Shown here piece after piece: positions 9,265 to 17,588 of a stretch of 64,000 nucleotides of DNA. Positions within the stretch are counted from its first letter, which is position 1; each line of letters starts with the position of its first letter. The notes beneath the pieces were generated by a model. That model was given only the letters and a program-made list of their open reading frames with translations, did no database searches and had not been told where the DNA came from. Made by a program: the position numbers and the translations under genes. The stretch comes from Acidobacteriota bacterium (GTDB taxonomy: Bacteria; Acidobacteriota; Thermoanaerobaculia; Multivoradales; JAGPDF01), in NCBI GenBank assembly GCA_014584695.1, contig JACTMI010000042.1:96500-160499 (forward strand). The letters run 5' to 3'.

Positions 9265-9762
9265 CTAGTCGCCGGCGCCGCTGCGCCGGGCGGCATCCGA
9301 CAGGCGGTCCAGCGTGGCCAGGGCGCGCTCGCGCTCCTCCCAGGGGACGAAGAGGTGGTCGTGGTTGCAGGCGGCGACGACGTTGGCCGGGATGCCCTCG
9401 GCGGCCAGGGCCGCGGTGACCGCGGCGGTCAGACCGATCGCGGCGAGGTCGGAGCGGACGGTGAGCTCGATCCGCGCCCAGTCCGCACCCTCGGGGACGG
9501 CGGGGCCCCGCGCGTCCGTGCGCGCGGCCGCGGTCTCCCCCAAGCTGCGCTCGATCCGGGTCCACCCCTCGCGCTCGCGCACGAGGGCGAACGTGCTCGC
9601 GAACAGCGCATCCGGCGAAGGCGCCGAGCCGAGCTGCGCGAAACGGTACGGCAGGCGATCGAGTGCCGGCGCGAGCGCCGCCAGCAAGCGGTCGAGCCGC
9701 TGCGCGGATCTCCGACCGCGATCGCCCTCGCTCACGGTCGGGGAATCGAGATCTCTCGTCAT
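9265..9762 (-). CDS. ACT domain-containing protein
   Basis: 165 residues from ATG 9762. The C-terminal half has an ACT-like fold signature: WARIELTVRSDLAAIGLTAA followed by an EGIPANVVAACNHDHLFVPW stretch ending in ERERALATLDRL, as in the small ACT proteins of the DUF2241 type. Such domains bind small ligands such as amino acids and regulate enzymes. It follows the aminotransferase on the same strand after a 44-nt gap and may belong to the same transcript. The ligand is unknown. Confidence 0.75.
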   Translation of the reverse strand: MTRDLDSPTVSEGDRGRRSAQRLDRLLAALAPALDRLPYRFAQLGSAPSPDALFASTFALVREREGWTRIERSLGETAAARTDARGPAVPEGADWARIELTVRSDLAAIGLTAAVTAALAAEGIPANVVAACNHDHLFVPWEERERALATLDRLSDAARRSGAGD

Positions 9763-9806
9763 GCCACCGAGGCTATCCGACCCGATGCCATCCGGGGGCG
9801 GTCGGC

Positions 9807-11012
9807 TCAGCTCAGGGACGCGAAGGCCGCGGCGGCGGCGTCGAGCCCCCCCTCGAGCTCCTCCTCCGGCACGGAGAAAGAGATCCGCAGGAAGCCGTCC
9901 TGGTCGAAAGCTCGCCCCGAGGCGGTGACCACGCCATGGTCGCGGATCAACCAGGACGCGACGTCGTCCGAGCTCGCGAGCCGCTCGCCGGCGGGGGTCC
10001 GGGCGCCCAGAGCGGCGCGCACGTCCCAGAACGAGTAGAAGGTGGCGGGCGTGGGCCACACCTCGACTCGGGCCAGCCGCGGGGCGCGGCGGGCGATCAG
10101 GTCGCGCTTGCGCTCGAGGTCCTCGCGCAGCTCGCCCTGGTACGGGCGCGAGATCGCCGCCAGCGCGGCGTGCTGCGCCGGGGTCGACGGACCCGACGTG
10201 TAGTGGCTCTGCAGGTTGGCCATCGCGCGCGCGACGTCCGTCGGCGCCACGCACCAGCCGATGCGCAGCCCGCCGGCGCGCCGGAAGTTCTTCGACATGC
10301 CGTCGACCTGGATCAGCCACCGCCGCGTCTCGTCGTCGACCCGCGGCTCCGGATAGCTCCGGCCGTCGAACACCAGCCGCCAGTAGAGCCGGTCGAGGAC
10401 GAAGAAGACCCGCCGCTCGACGCAGACCCGCAGCAGTTCCTCGACCTCGCCCCCGTCGTAGAGCTGGCCGGTCGGGTTGCAGGGATTGTTGAGCAGGAAG
10501 AGCTTCGCGTGCGGGCGCAAGTCGAGATTGCGGCGCAGGTCCTCGGCGGTGACCTTCAGGTAGCGGCTCTCCGGCGAAGTTGGCAGCACCATCACCGGAA
10601 AGGCGTACGCGGCGGTCGCGAGCGGCTGGTACGAGACCCAGGGCGCGGCCTCGAAGAGGACGCAGTCGGCGGGGTTGCACAGCGTCAGGAAGATGTTGAA
10701 CAGGCTCTGCTTGGCGCCGTTGGTGACCACCACGTTCTCGACGCCGTAACCGCGCAGGCCGAGCCAGCCGAGCACCGCTGCGCGCAACTCCGGCAGCCCC
10801 GCGGGATCGCCGTACATCGTCTGCTCGCTCGCCACCGCATGCAGGAAGCCCTCGCGCACGTGCGGAGCCAGGCTCCCCTTCGTCTCGCCGAGGCCGAAAT
10901 CGTAGACCGGCAGCCCGGCACGGCGGCGCTCCGCCACCAGGACCTTGAGCTCGAGCGTCGACGAGGTCCGGAACTTCGCGAGCTTGGAGGAGATCCGCTC
11001 CGCGTCGAGCAA
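9807..11012 (-). CDS. PLP-dependent aminotransferase, class I/II
   Basis: 401 residues, full length for fold-type I aminotransferases. Motifs: YGDPAGLPELRAAVLGWL near residue 67, VVTNGAKQSLFNIF near 95, substrate and PLP contact NNPCNPTGQLYDGG near 174, the PLP lysine in VDGMSKNFRRAGGLRIGW near 240, and the carboxylate Arg in FLRISFSVPEEE near the C-terminus. It starts right after the stop of the aminomutase-like gene (1-nt gap), so the two are one transcript. Substrate not deducible; the pairing suggests an amino acid or beta-amino acid. Confidence 0.92.
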   Translation of the reverse strand: MLDAERISSKLAKFRTSSTLELKVLVAERRRAGLPVYDFGLGETKGSLAPHVREGFLHAVASEQTMYGDPAGLPELRAAVLGWLGLRGYGVENVVVTNGAKQSLFNIFLTLCNPADCVLFEAAPWVSYQPLATAAYAFPVMVLPTSPESRYLKVTAEDLRRNLDLRPHAKLFLLNNPCNPTGQLYDGGEVEELLRVCVERRVFFVLDRLYWRLVFDGRSYPEPRVDDETRRWLIQVDGMSKNFRRAGGLRIGWCVAPTDVARAMANLQSHYTSGPSTPAQHAALAAISRPYQGELREDLERKRDLIARRAPRLARVEVWPTPATFYSFWDVRAALGARTPAGERLASSDDVASWLIRDHGVVTASGRAFDQDGFLRISFSVPEEELEGGLDAAAAAFASLS

Positions 11013-11013
11013 G

Positions 11014-12363
11014 TCAGGCGGCTCCGCTGGCCGCGTCGTCCGCGGCGTCCTGGTCGGGCGCCGACCAGTGCGGGAAGAACCCGGCGTCGTCCGCGAACGC
11101 CGGTTCGAGCTGATCGAACCAGACCGCGCGCGGGTCGAAGCGGGCGAAGAAGGGCCGCCGAACCCACTCCGGGTTGCGCGCTTGGAGCAGCTCCAGGACG
11201 AAGACGCGCTGGCCGAGCGCTCGGGTGGTGCCGACGATCCGCACTTTGCCCGGGAACGCCGACATCGACGGCCCGCGCACCGTGCGCGCCAGTCCGGAGA
11301 CCTGTTGGTAGGCGTCGCGGTAGATCTGGTGCGCCCGCGCCAGCGGCACCTCGAAGTAGTTCCGCGGCCCGGTGTCCCGCTCGACGAACATGTAGTACGG
11401 CACCATGCCGAGCTGGACCCCCTGCCGCCACATCCGCGCCCAGGCGGAGGCGTCGTCGTTGACGTGCCGAACCACCGGCGCCTGCATGCGGATCTGCGCG
11501 CCGGTGGCGCGGACCCGCCGGATCGCCTCGCGGGTCACCTCCGGCTCCAGCTCGATCGGGTGGCTCCAGTGCGCCATCACCGCCAAGTGCCGGCCCGCGG
11601 CGACGATGCGCTCGAAGAAGCGCAGCAGCTCGTCGGCGTCATCGTCGGTGACGAAGCGCTGCGGCCAGTAGGCGAGCGACTTGGTTCCGATCCGCAGGTT
11701 CCGGACCCGCTCGAACTCCGGATCGAGCAACGGCTCGAGGTAACGGCGCAGCGCCTTGGTCTTCATGATCATCGGGTCGCCGCCGGTGACCAGCACGTCC
11801 GAGACCTCGGGGTGGGCCGAGAGGTAGGCCAGCAAGTCCTCCGATTCCCGCGCCTCGAACTTCACCTCCGGCATGCCGACGAACTGCGCCCAACGGAAGC
11901 AGTACGTGCAGTAGGCGTGGCAGGTCTGGCCCTGACCCGGGAAGAAGAGGACGGTCTCGCGGTACTTGTGCTGCAGCCCGGCCAGCCGCCGCCCGTTCAG
12001 GCTCGGCACGTTGTGCGTCAGCTGACCCGCCGGGTGCGGGTTGAGCTCCAGCCGGATTCGATTCGCCTCGGCGGCGAGCCGCTCGCGCGCGTCGCCGCGA
12101 TCCAGCAGCGCGGCGATGCGCCCGAAGTGGTCCGGGCGCAGCATGCCGCGTTGCGGGAAGGTGAGCTGGAACATGGGGTCGTCGGGAACCCGCCGCCAGT
12201 CGACGAGATTCTCCAGCACGTGCTGATTGGTGCGGAACGGCAGGACCCTGCCCACCACCTCGACGGCTCGGCGCAGATCCGGGTCGAGCGCTTGCCACTC
12301 CGGCCGCTGCCCGATGTTGTGGAGCCCGAAGGCGCGAAAGCGGTCCGTCTGGACCTCGGAGAT
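11014..12363 (-). CDS. Lysine 2,3-aminomutase-like radical SAM protein (KamA family)
   Basis: 449 residues if translation starts at ATC 12363. The radical SAM cluster is CHAYCTYCFRWAQF (CxxxCxxC). LVTGGDPMIMKTKALRRYLE and the later AQIRMQAPVVRHVNDD are as in aminomutases that need SAM, PLP and an Fe-S cluster. The frame is open to 12588, but the upstream part crosses a terminator-like hairpin and the back of the mazEF promoter, so it is probably untranslated. Between the hairpin and the conserved region there is no in-frame ATG, GTG or TTG. A strong AAAGGAGG at 12370-12377 sits 6 nt before the ATC. True lysine specificity is not proven. Confidence 0.85.
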   Translation of the reverse strand: MSEVQTDRFRAFGLHNIGQRPEWQALDPDLRRAVEVVGRVLPFRTNQHVLENLVDWRRVPDDPMFQLTFPQRGMLRPDHFGRIAALLDRGDARERLAAEANRIRLELNPHPAGQLTHNVPSLNGRRLAGLQHKYRETVLFFPGQGQTCHAYCTYCFRWAQFVGMPEVKFEARESEDLLAYLSAHPEVSDVLVTGGDPMIMKTKALRRYLEPLLDPEFERVRNLRIGTKSLAYWPQRFVTDDDADELLRFFERIVAAGRHLAVMAHWSHPIELEPEVTREAIRRVRATGAQIRMQAPVVRHVNDDASAWARMWRQGVQLGMVPYYMFVERDTGPRNYFEVPLARAHQIYRDAYQQVSGLARTVRGPSMSAFPGKVRIVGTTRALGQRVFVLELLQARNPEWVRRPFFARFDPRAVWFDQLEPAFADDAGFFPHWSAPDQDAADDAASGAA

Positions 12364-12408
12364 GAGCGGCCTCCTTTCGGTGACGGCGGGCGCGGGCGCC
12401 GCGCCGGG

Positions 12409-12450
12409 AAAAAACTGGGGTGAGCCCGGCCCGGACGGCCGGGCCCACCC
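12409..12450 (-). terminator. Terminator-like hairpin with T6 in the leader of the KamA-like gene
   Basis: On the minus strand a 14-bp stem (positions 12418-12431 with 12437-12450, one G-T pair, 5-nt loop) is followed by CAG and six T at 12414-12409. It lies about 12 nt after the predicted start of transcription and 32 nt before the AAAGGAGG ribosome site, so it could act as an attenuator rather than as an end-of-gene terminator. No minus-strand gene immediately upstream would need it. Confidence 0.6.
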
Positions 12451-12468
12451 GGAGGAGTAGACCAACCC

Positions 12469-12497
12469 AGGATACCGGCCCGCACCGGGTCGTGCAA
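12469..12497 (-). promoter_or_regulatory. Predicted promoter of the KamA-like/aminotransferase operon
   Basis: TTGCAC at 12497-12492 and TATCCT at 12474-12469, separated by 17 nt on the minus strand. The -35 is a weak match and the -10 a fair one. It sits back to back with the mazEF promoter, 7 bp away. Confidence 0.4.
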
Positions 12498-12503
12498 GTG
12501 GTA

Positions 12504-12541
12504 TTGACTCGGTACGACCATAGTCATACCATCGTCGTATG
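12504..12541 (+). promoter_or_regulatory. Promoter and operator of mazEF module 1
   Basis: TTGACT (12504-12509), 17-nt spacer, TACCAT (12527-12532), then 6 nt and the ATG at 12539, so transcription should begin at or within the start codon (leaderless). The spacer region holds a dyad, GGTACGAC-CATA-GTCATACC (12511-12530, one mismatch), a fitting site for the ribbon-helix-helix antitoxin to repress its own operon. Confidence 0.7.
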
Positions 12542-12796
12542 CCTCGCGTCGCCAAGATCTCGATCAGCCTGCCCCTGGCCCTGCTCAAACGCGTCGACCG
12601 CTACTGCCGCATCACGGGCGAGACCCGCAGCGAGTTCCTGCGCCGTGCCGCGATCGCCTCGCTGGAGGCCGAGGAGCACCGCGAGGCGGTTCGTCGCTAC
12701 CTCGACAGCTACGCCGCCGAGCCCGAGTCTCCCCACGAGATCGACGCCATCGGCCGCGCCGGCCGTGACGCCATCGTCACGGAGAGCTGGGAGTGA
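12539..12796 (+). CDS. Ribbon-helix-helix antitoxin (MazE/CopG type)
   Basis: 85 residues. The N-terminal PRVAKISISLPLALLKRVD is a ribbon-helix-helix DNA-binding strand and helix, followed by TGETRSEFLRRAAIASLE. The acidic C-terminal tail (ESPHEIDAIG...TESWE) would wrap the toxin. Its stop overlaps the toxin GTG. It should neutralise the PemK/MazF-like toxin and, with it, repress the promoter just upstream. Confidence 0.88.
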   Translation: MPRVAKISISLPLALLKRVDRYCRITGETRSEFLRRAAIASLEAEEHREAVRRYLDSYAAEPESPHEIDAIGRAGRDAIVTESWE

Positions 12797-13107
12797 GGCG
12801 CGGCGAGATCTGGTGGGCCCAGTTTCCGGACGGCGCCAGGCGCCCGGTGCTGCTGCTCTCCCGTGACGAGGCCTATCTCGTGCGTAGAATGGTGACTGTC
12901 GCGCCCGTGACGACGCGCATCCGGGGCATCCGCGTCGAGGTGCCGCTGGGGGTCGAGCACGGCGTGCCGCAGCCTTGTGTCGTCAATCTCGATCGGGTGA
13001 CGACCCTCGCCAAGGACCTGCTGCTGGAACGCCTCGGCAAGCTCCCGGTCGATCGGATGGAGGCCGTCGGCGCCGCGCTCCGTTTCGCCCTCGCCCTCGA
13101 CCGCTGA
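12793..13107 (+). CDS. MazF/PemK family endoribonuclease toxin
   Basis: 104 residues with GTG start at 12793, overlapping the antitoxin stop as GTGA. Family marks: MRRGEIWWAQFPDGARRPVL (the strand carrying the conserved R and P), TVAPVTTRIRG with the catalytic T/R neighbourhood, VNLDRVTTLAKDLL, and a C-terminal helix VDRMEAVGAALRFALAL. These toxins cut mRNA at short sequence motifs in the cytoplasm. Length is normal and no truncation is seen. Confidence 0.92.
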   Translation: MRRGEIWWAQFPDGARRPVLLLSRDEAYLVRRMVTVAPVTTRIRGIRVEVPLGVEHGVPQPCVVNLDRVTTLAKDLLLERLGKLPVDRMEAVGAALRFALALDR

Positions 13108-13204
13108 AGGCTACGGCCGCGCCCGCGCCCCGTCCATTGGGGCGGCGGCGGCGCTCCGCGGGCCGGTATAGGCTGGCCGCGCCGTTGCGAGGAGGTACTT
13201 CCCA

Positions 13205-14521
13205 ATGCCCCGCCGTCGAGTCGTCATCCTGGGAGCCGCCGGCCGCGACTTCCACAACTTCAACGTCCTGTTTCGCGACGATCCCGCGGTCGAGGTCGTC
13301 GCCTTTACCGCCACCCAGATCCCGGATATCGAGGGGCGGACTTATCCGGCGGTCCTGGCTGGCCCCCACTACCCGGAGGGGATTCCGATCCACCCCGAGG
13401 AGGAGCTCGAGAGCCTGCTCCGCACCCGCGACATCGACGAGGCCTGGTTCTCCTACTCCGACGTCGCCTTCTCCTACGTCATGGACAAGGCGGCCCACGT
13501 CAACGCCTGGGGAGCGAGCTTCGTGCTGGCCTCGGCCACCCGCACCATGCTGCCGTCGATCAAGCCGGTGATCTCGATCACGGCGGTTCGCACCGGAGTC
13601 GGCAAATCGCAGACCACCCGCTTCGTCTCCGGCATCCTGAAGGAGATGGGCAAGAAGGTGGTCGCGATCCGCCATCCGATGCCCTATGGCGACCTCGCCC
13701 AGCAGGTCTGCCAGCGCTTCGCCACCTACGAGGACCTCGACCGTCACCGCTGCACCATCGAGGAGCGCGAGGAGTACGAGCCGCACATCGACCACGGCTT
13801 CGTCGTCTACGCCGGCGTCGACTACGAGAAGATCCTGCACGAGGCGGAGCGGGAGGCCGACGTCATCCTCTGGGACGGCGGCAACAACGACACCCCGTTC
13901 TACCGGCCGAACCTCAGCTTGGTGCTGGTCGACCCGCACCGGCCGGGACACGAGGCCAGCTACTACCCGGGCGAGACCAACCTGCTGATGGCCGACCTCG
14001 TCCTGGTCAACAAGGTGAACACCGCCGACCGCGGCCAGATCGAGGCGGTCGAGGCCAACTGCCGGCGGCTCAATCCACGGGCCCGGCTGCTGCGCTGCGC
14101 TTCCACCATCCGCGTCTCCGACCCGGAGGCGATCCGGGGCCGGCGGGTGCTGGTGGTCGAAGACGGTCCGACCCTCACCCACGGCGGCATGAGCGTCGGC
14201 GCCGGCTGGTTCGCCGCCCGCGACGCCGGCGCCGCGGAGATCGTCGATCCCCGCCCCTACGCGGTCGGATCGCTGGTCGAGACCTACGCCAAGTACCCGA
14301 ACGCCGCGGGCATCCTGCCGGCCATGGGGTACGGCGAGGAGCAGATCCGCGATCTCGAGGCCACGATCCGCGCCACGCCGGCCGACGTCGTGGTCGAGGG
14401 GACGCCGATCGAGCTGACGCGGGTCTTGCAGTCGGACAAACCGATCGTCAACGTCACCTACGAGCTCGCCGAGCTCGAACCGGGCGTGATCGAAGCGGAG
14501 ATCCGGCGGCTGCTGGCCTGA
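13205..14521 (+). CDS. Predicted GTPase related to cyclic 2,3-diphosphoglycerate synthase (COG2403)
   Basis: 438 residues with GAGG 8 nt before the ATG. The N-terminal Rossmann-like part starts RRRVVILGAAGRDFHNFN. A central P-loop AVRTGVGKSQTTR (about residues 127-139) is followed by VVAIRHPMPYGDL and LWDGGNNDTPFY, with a Walker-B-like LVLVDPHRPGHE. This domain plan and size match archaeal cyclic 2,3-diphosphoglycerate synthetase and its bacterial relatives, often called only GTPase. The archaeal enzyme cyclises 2,3-diphosphoglycerate with ATP to make a thermoprotectant. Whether the bacterial one does this is not known. It is monocistronic here. Confidence 0.8.
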   Translation: MPRRRVVILGAAGRDFHNFNVLFRDDPAVEVVAFTATQIPDIEGRTYPAVLAGPHYPEGIPIHPEEELESLLRTRDIDEAWFSYSDVAFSYVMDKAAHVNAWGASFVLASATRTMLPSIKPVISITAVRTGVGKSQTTRFVSGILKEMGKKVVAIRHPMPYGDLAQQVCQRFATYEDLDRHRCTIEEREEYEPHIDHGFVVYAGVDYEKILHEAEREADVILWDGGNNDTPFYRPNLSLVLVDPHRPGHEASYYPGETNLLMADLVLVNKVNTADRGQIEAVEANCRRLNPRARLLRCASTIRVSDPEAIRGRRVLVVEDGPTLTHGGMSVGAGWFAARDAGAAEIVDPRPYAVGSLVETYAKYPNAAGILPAMGYGEEQIRDLEATIRATPADVVVEGTPIELTRVLQSDKPIVNVTYELAELEPGVIEAEIRRLLA

Positions 14522-14551
14522 GGGGCCCGCCGGCGGGAGGAGGACAGCCGC

Positions 14552-15232
14552 TCAGCCGCCGGCGACCGCGCGGTCTCCGGCGGCTTTCGCTTTCGCGGCG
14601 GCGACCAGATCGACCGCCTGGCGGCGCATCGCGGCGTGCTGGGCGTCTTCCTCCGGGTAGTAGGGGCGGTAGCCGAGCTTGGCCGGATCGAAGGTGAAAG
14701 GCTTCATCAGGTCGGCCTTGCCGACGATCGACTGCGAGCGGCTGAAGAAGGCCATGTCGTAGTTGTTCGACATGATGATCGCCTCTTCCGGGCAGGCGTC
14801 CACGCAGTAGCCGCAGAAGACGCAGCGCAGCATGTCGATCTCGTAGACGACCGGGTACTTCTCGATGTTGACGTCCGGGTGCTCCGCGGCCTCGATGTGG
14901 ATGCACTCGGCCGGGCAGTTGGTGGCGCACAGGAAGCAGGCGACGCACCGCACCGAGCCGTCGGGCCGGGTGGTCAGGATGTGGTGTCCACGATACCGGT
15001 GCGAGTAGCTGCGCCGCTCCTCCGGATACTGGATGGTGACCCGCGGCCGGATCCGGAAGATATTGAGAAAGAAATGCTTGATCGTCACCATCAGGCCGGA
15101 GAGCAGCGGCAGGTAGAGCCGCTCGGCGAAGGTCATGCGGCGCGGCATCAGCTCCTTCGGATGCTGCTGGACGCCCGGCAGCGCGAGGGCCGCGCGGTTC
15201 ACGTTGGCAGCGAGATCGTGGCTGACGCTCAT
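14552..15232 (-). CDS. nuoI: NADH-quinone oxidoreductase subunit I (NuoI)
   Basis: 226 residues. Two 4Fe-4S ferredoxin motifs are complete: CVACFLCATNCP at about residues 95-106 and CVFCGYCVDACPEEA at about 136-150. A preceding amphipathic stretch (LMVTIKHFFLNIFRIRPRV) docks it to the membrane arm. It carries electrons through clusters N6a and N6b in the peripheral arm of complex I. It ends the short block nuoB-nuoCD-nuoI, 13 nt after nuoCD. The C-terminal 40 residues are an Ala/Lys-rich extension. Confidence 0.94.
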   Translation of the reverse strand: MSVSHDLAANVNRAALALPGVQQHPKELMPRRMTFAERLYLPLLSGLMVTIKHFFLNIFRIRPRVTIQYPEERRSYSHRYRGHHILTTRPDGSVRCVACFLCATNCPAECIHIEAAEHPDVNIEKYPVVYEIDMLRCVFCGYCVDACPEEAIIMSNNYDMAFFSRSQSIVGKADLMKPFTFDPAKLGYRPYYPEEDAQHAAMRRQAVDLVAAAKAKAAGDRAVAGG

Positions 15233-15245
15233 GATGCCTCCCCGC

Positions 15246-16943
15246 TCAGCGCTCGAGCTCGCCGGCGATCACGTTCAAGCCGCCGAGCGTCGCGATGGCA
15301 TCCGACACCGAGTGGCCGCGCATCAGGGTCGGAAAAGTCGAGAAGATCGGTAGGCAAGGCGCGCGCACGTGCAGCCGGTAGGGCTTGCCCGAGCCGTCCG
15401 AGACGACGTAGAAGCCGAGCTCGCCGTTGGCGCCCTCGGTCATCAGATAGGTCTCGCCGGCCGGCACCCGGATGCCGTCCATGATCAGCTTGAAGTGGTA
15501 GATCATCGACTCCATCTGGTTGTAGCAGGCGTCCTTGGGCGGCAGCGCGACGTGGGGATCGTCGACCACGAACGGCCCCGCCGGCACGCCCCGCTCGATC
15601 AGCTGGCGGATGATCCGCAGCGACTGGCGGATCTCCAGCATGCGGAGGCGGAAACGGTCGTAGACGTCGCCGCCGTGGAGCACCGGCACCTCCCAGTCGA
15701 CCGTGTCGTAGAGGTCGTAGGGATGCGCCCGCCGAACGTCGTAAGCGACGCCCGACGCGCGCAGGCAGGGCCCGGTCCAGCTCCAGTTGACCGCCTCCTC
15801 GCCCGAGATCGCGGCGATGCCGACGGAGCGATCCATCCAGATGCGGTTCTTGTCGACCAGCTTCTCGACGTCGTCGATCAGCGGCGGGATGAACTCGAGC
15901 AGCCGCTCGCAGCGCTGAACGAAGTCGGGGGGCAGGTCGGCCAGCAGGCCGCCGATCCGGCAGGCCGAAACGGTCAGGCGAGCGCCGCACACCGCCTCGA
16001 GCAGGCCGTAGATCTCTTCGCGCGGCTGGAAGAAGTACCAGAAGTTGGTCAGCGCGCCGGTGTCGACCAGGGTCGAGCCGTTGGCGACGCAGTGGTCCAT
16101 GATGCGCGAGAACTCGGACAGGATCGTCCGCGCCCACACCGCCCGGGGCGGCGCTTCGATCCCCAGCAGCTTCTCCACCGTCCGGCAGTAGGCGACGTTG
16201 TTGAGGAACGACGAGCAGTAGTTCAGCCGGTCGGTGTAGGGGATCACCTGCTGCCAGGTGTGCGTCTCCGACATCTTCTCCATGCAGCGATGGAGGTAGC
16301 CGATCTCGACCTCGGAAGCGACGATCTCCTCGCCGTCGACCATGGCCACGAAGCGGAACGTGCCGTGCATCGCCGGGTGCGAGGGGCCGATGTTGATCGT
16401 CATCCGCTCGAACATCGACTCGGGGCGGTCCGCCGGAGCGCGCAAGACGGGCCGGTAGATCTTGTCCTCGGTCAGGATCCAGCGCCGGGCCGGGTCGTAG
16501 TCCTTGCGCAGCGGATGGCCCTGAAAGCCCTCGTGGGTGAGCAGGCGGCGCAGGTTCGGGTGGCCCTCGAACACGAACCCGTACATGTCGTAGGCCTCGC
16601 GTTCGAACCAGTCGGCGCCCTTCCAGACCGAGATCACCGACGGCAGCTTCGGATCGCTTTCCGTCAGCGGCACTTTCAGCCGCAGCCGGTTCGCCGTCGG
16701 CACCGAGTAGAGGTGATAGACGGCCTCGAAGCGCTCGTCGCGGTCGGGATAGTCCGCCCCGCAGACGTCGAGGAGCAGGTCGTAACGGCCCTGGGGATCG
16801 TCGCGCAGCGCCCGACAGAGGTCGAGCAGGACCTCCCGCCGGACCACCCAGGTGGGCTGGTCGGCGGGCGCGTCGGGTCCCTCCTGCGGGACCACGCTGC
16901 CGGCGGGGAACCTGGCGAGCAGGGCGGGCTCCTCAAGCAGCAT
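15246..16943 (-). CDS. nuoCD: NADH-quinone oxidoreductase fused subunit C/D (NuoCD)
   Basis: 565 residues. Residues 1-170 are the NuoC (30 kDa) domain with [20 protein letters not shown] and RKDYDP. From about 175 the NuoD (49 kDa) domain begins with [14 protein letters not shown], followed by [14 protein letters not shown] and [20 protein letters not shown]. NuoD forms part of the quinone site with NuoB. The fusion is known from several bacterial groups. The gene overlaps nuoB by 11 nt. Length is normal for the fusion and no defect is seen. Confidence 0.95.
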   Translation of the reverse strand: MLLEEPALLARFPAGSVVPQEGPDAPADQPTWVVRREVLLDLCRALRDDPQGRYDLLLDVCGADYPDRDERFEAVYHLYSVPTANRLRLKVPLTESDPKLPSVISVWKGADWFEREAYDMYGFVFEGHPNLRRLLTHEGFQGHPLRKDYDPARRWILTEDKIYRPVLRAPADRPESMFERMTINIGPSHPAMHGTFRFVAMVDGEEIVASEVEIGYLHRCMEKMSETHTWQQVIPYTDRLNYCSSFLNNVAYCRTVEKLLGIEAPPRAVWARTILSEFSRIMDHCVANGSTLVDTGALTNFWYFFQPREEIYGLLEAVCGARLTVSACRIGGLLADLPPDFVQRCERLLEFIPPLIDDVEKLVDKNRIWMDRSVGIAAISGEEAVNWSWTGPCLRASGVAYDVRRAHPYDLYDTVDWEVPVLHGGDVYDRFRLRMLEIRQSLRIIRQLIERGVPAGPFVVDDPHVALPPKDACYNQMESMIYHFKLIMDGIRVPAGETYLMTEGANGELGFYVVSDGSGKPYRLHVRAPCLPIFSTFPTLMRGHSVSDAIATLGGLNVIAGELER

Positions 16944-17442
16944 CGCGGCCCTTGCCTTTCGCCTTCTTCGCCCGCTCGCGCAGCGCCTTGCGGTCGCGCG
17001 CGATCTTCTCCTTGATCTGGAGAATGCCGTACATCAACCCCTCGGGCGACGGCGGGCAACCGGGAACGTAGACGTCGACCGGGATGATCTCGTCGATGCC
17101 CTGCATGACGTGGTAGGCGCGATAGAAGCCGCCCGAACAGGCGCAGGCGCCCATCGACACCACCCACTTCGGATCCGGCATCTGATCGTAGATCCGCTTG
17201 AGCACGGGGGCCATCTTGTCGGTGATCGTGCCGGCCACGATCATCAAGTCGCTCTGGCGGGGGGAAAAGCGGACCACCTCGTAGCCGAAGCGCGACATGT
17301 CGTAGTGGGAGGACACGGTGCCCATGAACTCGATGGCGCAGCAAGCCGTTCCGAACGGCAGCGGCCAGAACGAGTTCGACCGCGACCAGTCCGCGAACTT
17401 GTCGAGCCGCGTGGTGAGCCAGGATTCGCCTTGGAGCTCCAT
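16933..17442 (-). CDS. nuoB: NADH-quinone oxidoreductase subunit B (NuoB)
   Basis: 169 residues from ATG 17442, chosen because GGAGGT lies just upstream; an in-frame ATG at 17487 gives 15 more residues rich in Arg and Gly. Ligands of cluster N2 are present: [23 protein letters not shown] and [14 protein letters not shown]. The Lys/Arg-rich tail ends in KGKGRDAA. First gene of the nuoB-nuoCD-nuoI block; the other complex I genes are not in this window. Confidence 0.95.
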   Translation of the reverse strand: MELQGESWLTTRLDKFADWSRSNSFWPLPFGTACCAIEFMGTVSSHYDMSRFGYEVVRFSPRQSDLMIVAGTITDKMAPVLKRIYDQMPDPKWVVSMGACACSGGFYRAYHVMQGIDEIIPVDVYVPGCPPSPEGLMYGILQIKEKIARDRKALRERAKKAKGKGRDAA

Positions 17443-17588
17443 CGCACCTCCGGTGCGCGCGCCGGAGCGCGCCGCAACGCCCGTCATCCTACTGAATGTC
17501 CTGCGGGGTCACAAGGTTGCGCGGAGCGACCGAGCCCCCTACCGGGGCCCGTTCGAGCACGGCGACGGCGCCGCCGGAGAGGGCCGCG

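Noticed and set aside
8928..9296. Minus-strand frame of 122 codons upstream of korA
   Set aside because: No conserved motif, Arg/Ala-rich and overlapping the ACT gene end. Left as non-coding.
12364..12588. Upstream extension of the KamA-like frame to 12588
   Set aside because: It would run through a terminator hairpin with T6 and the back of the mazEF promoter, and has no ribosome site. The family starts near the ATC at 12363.
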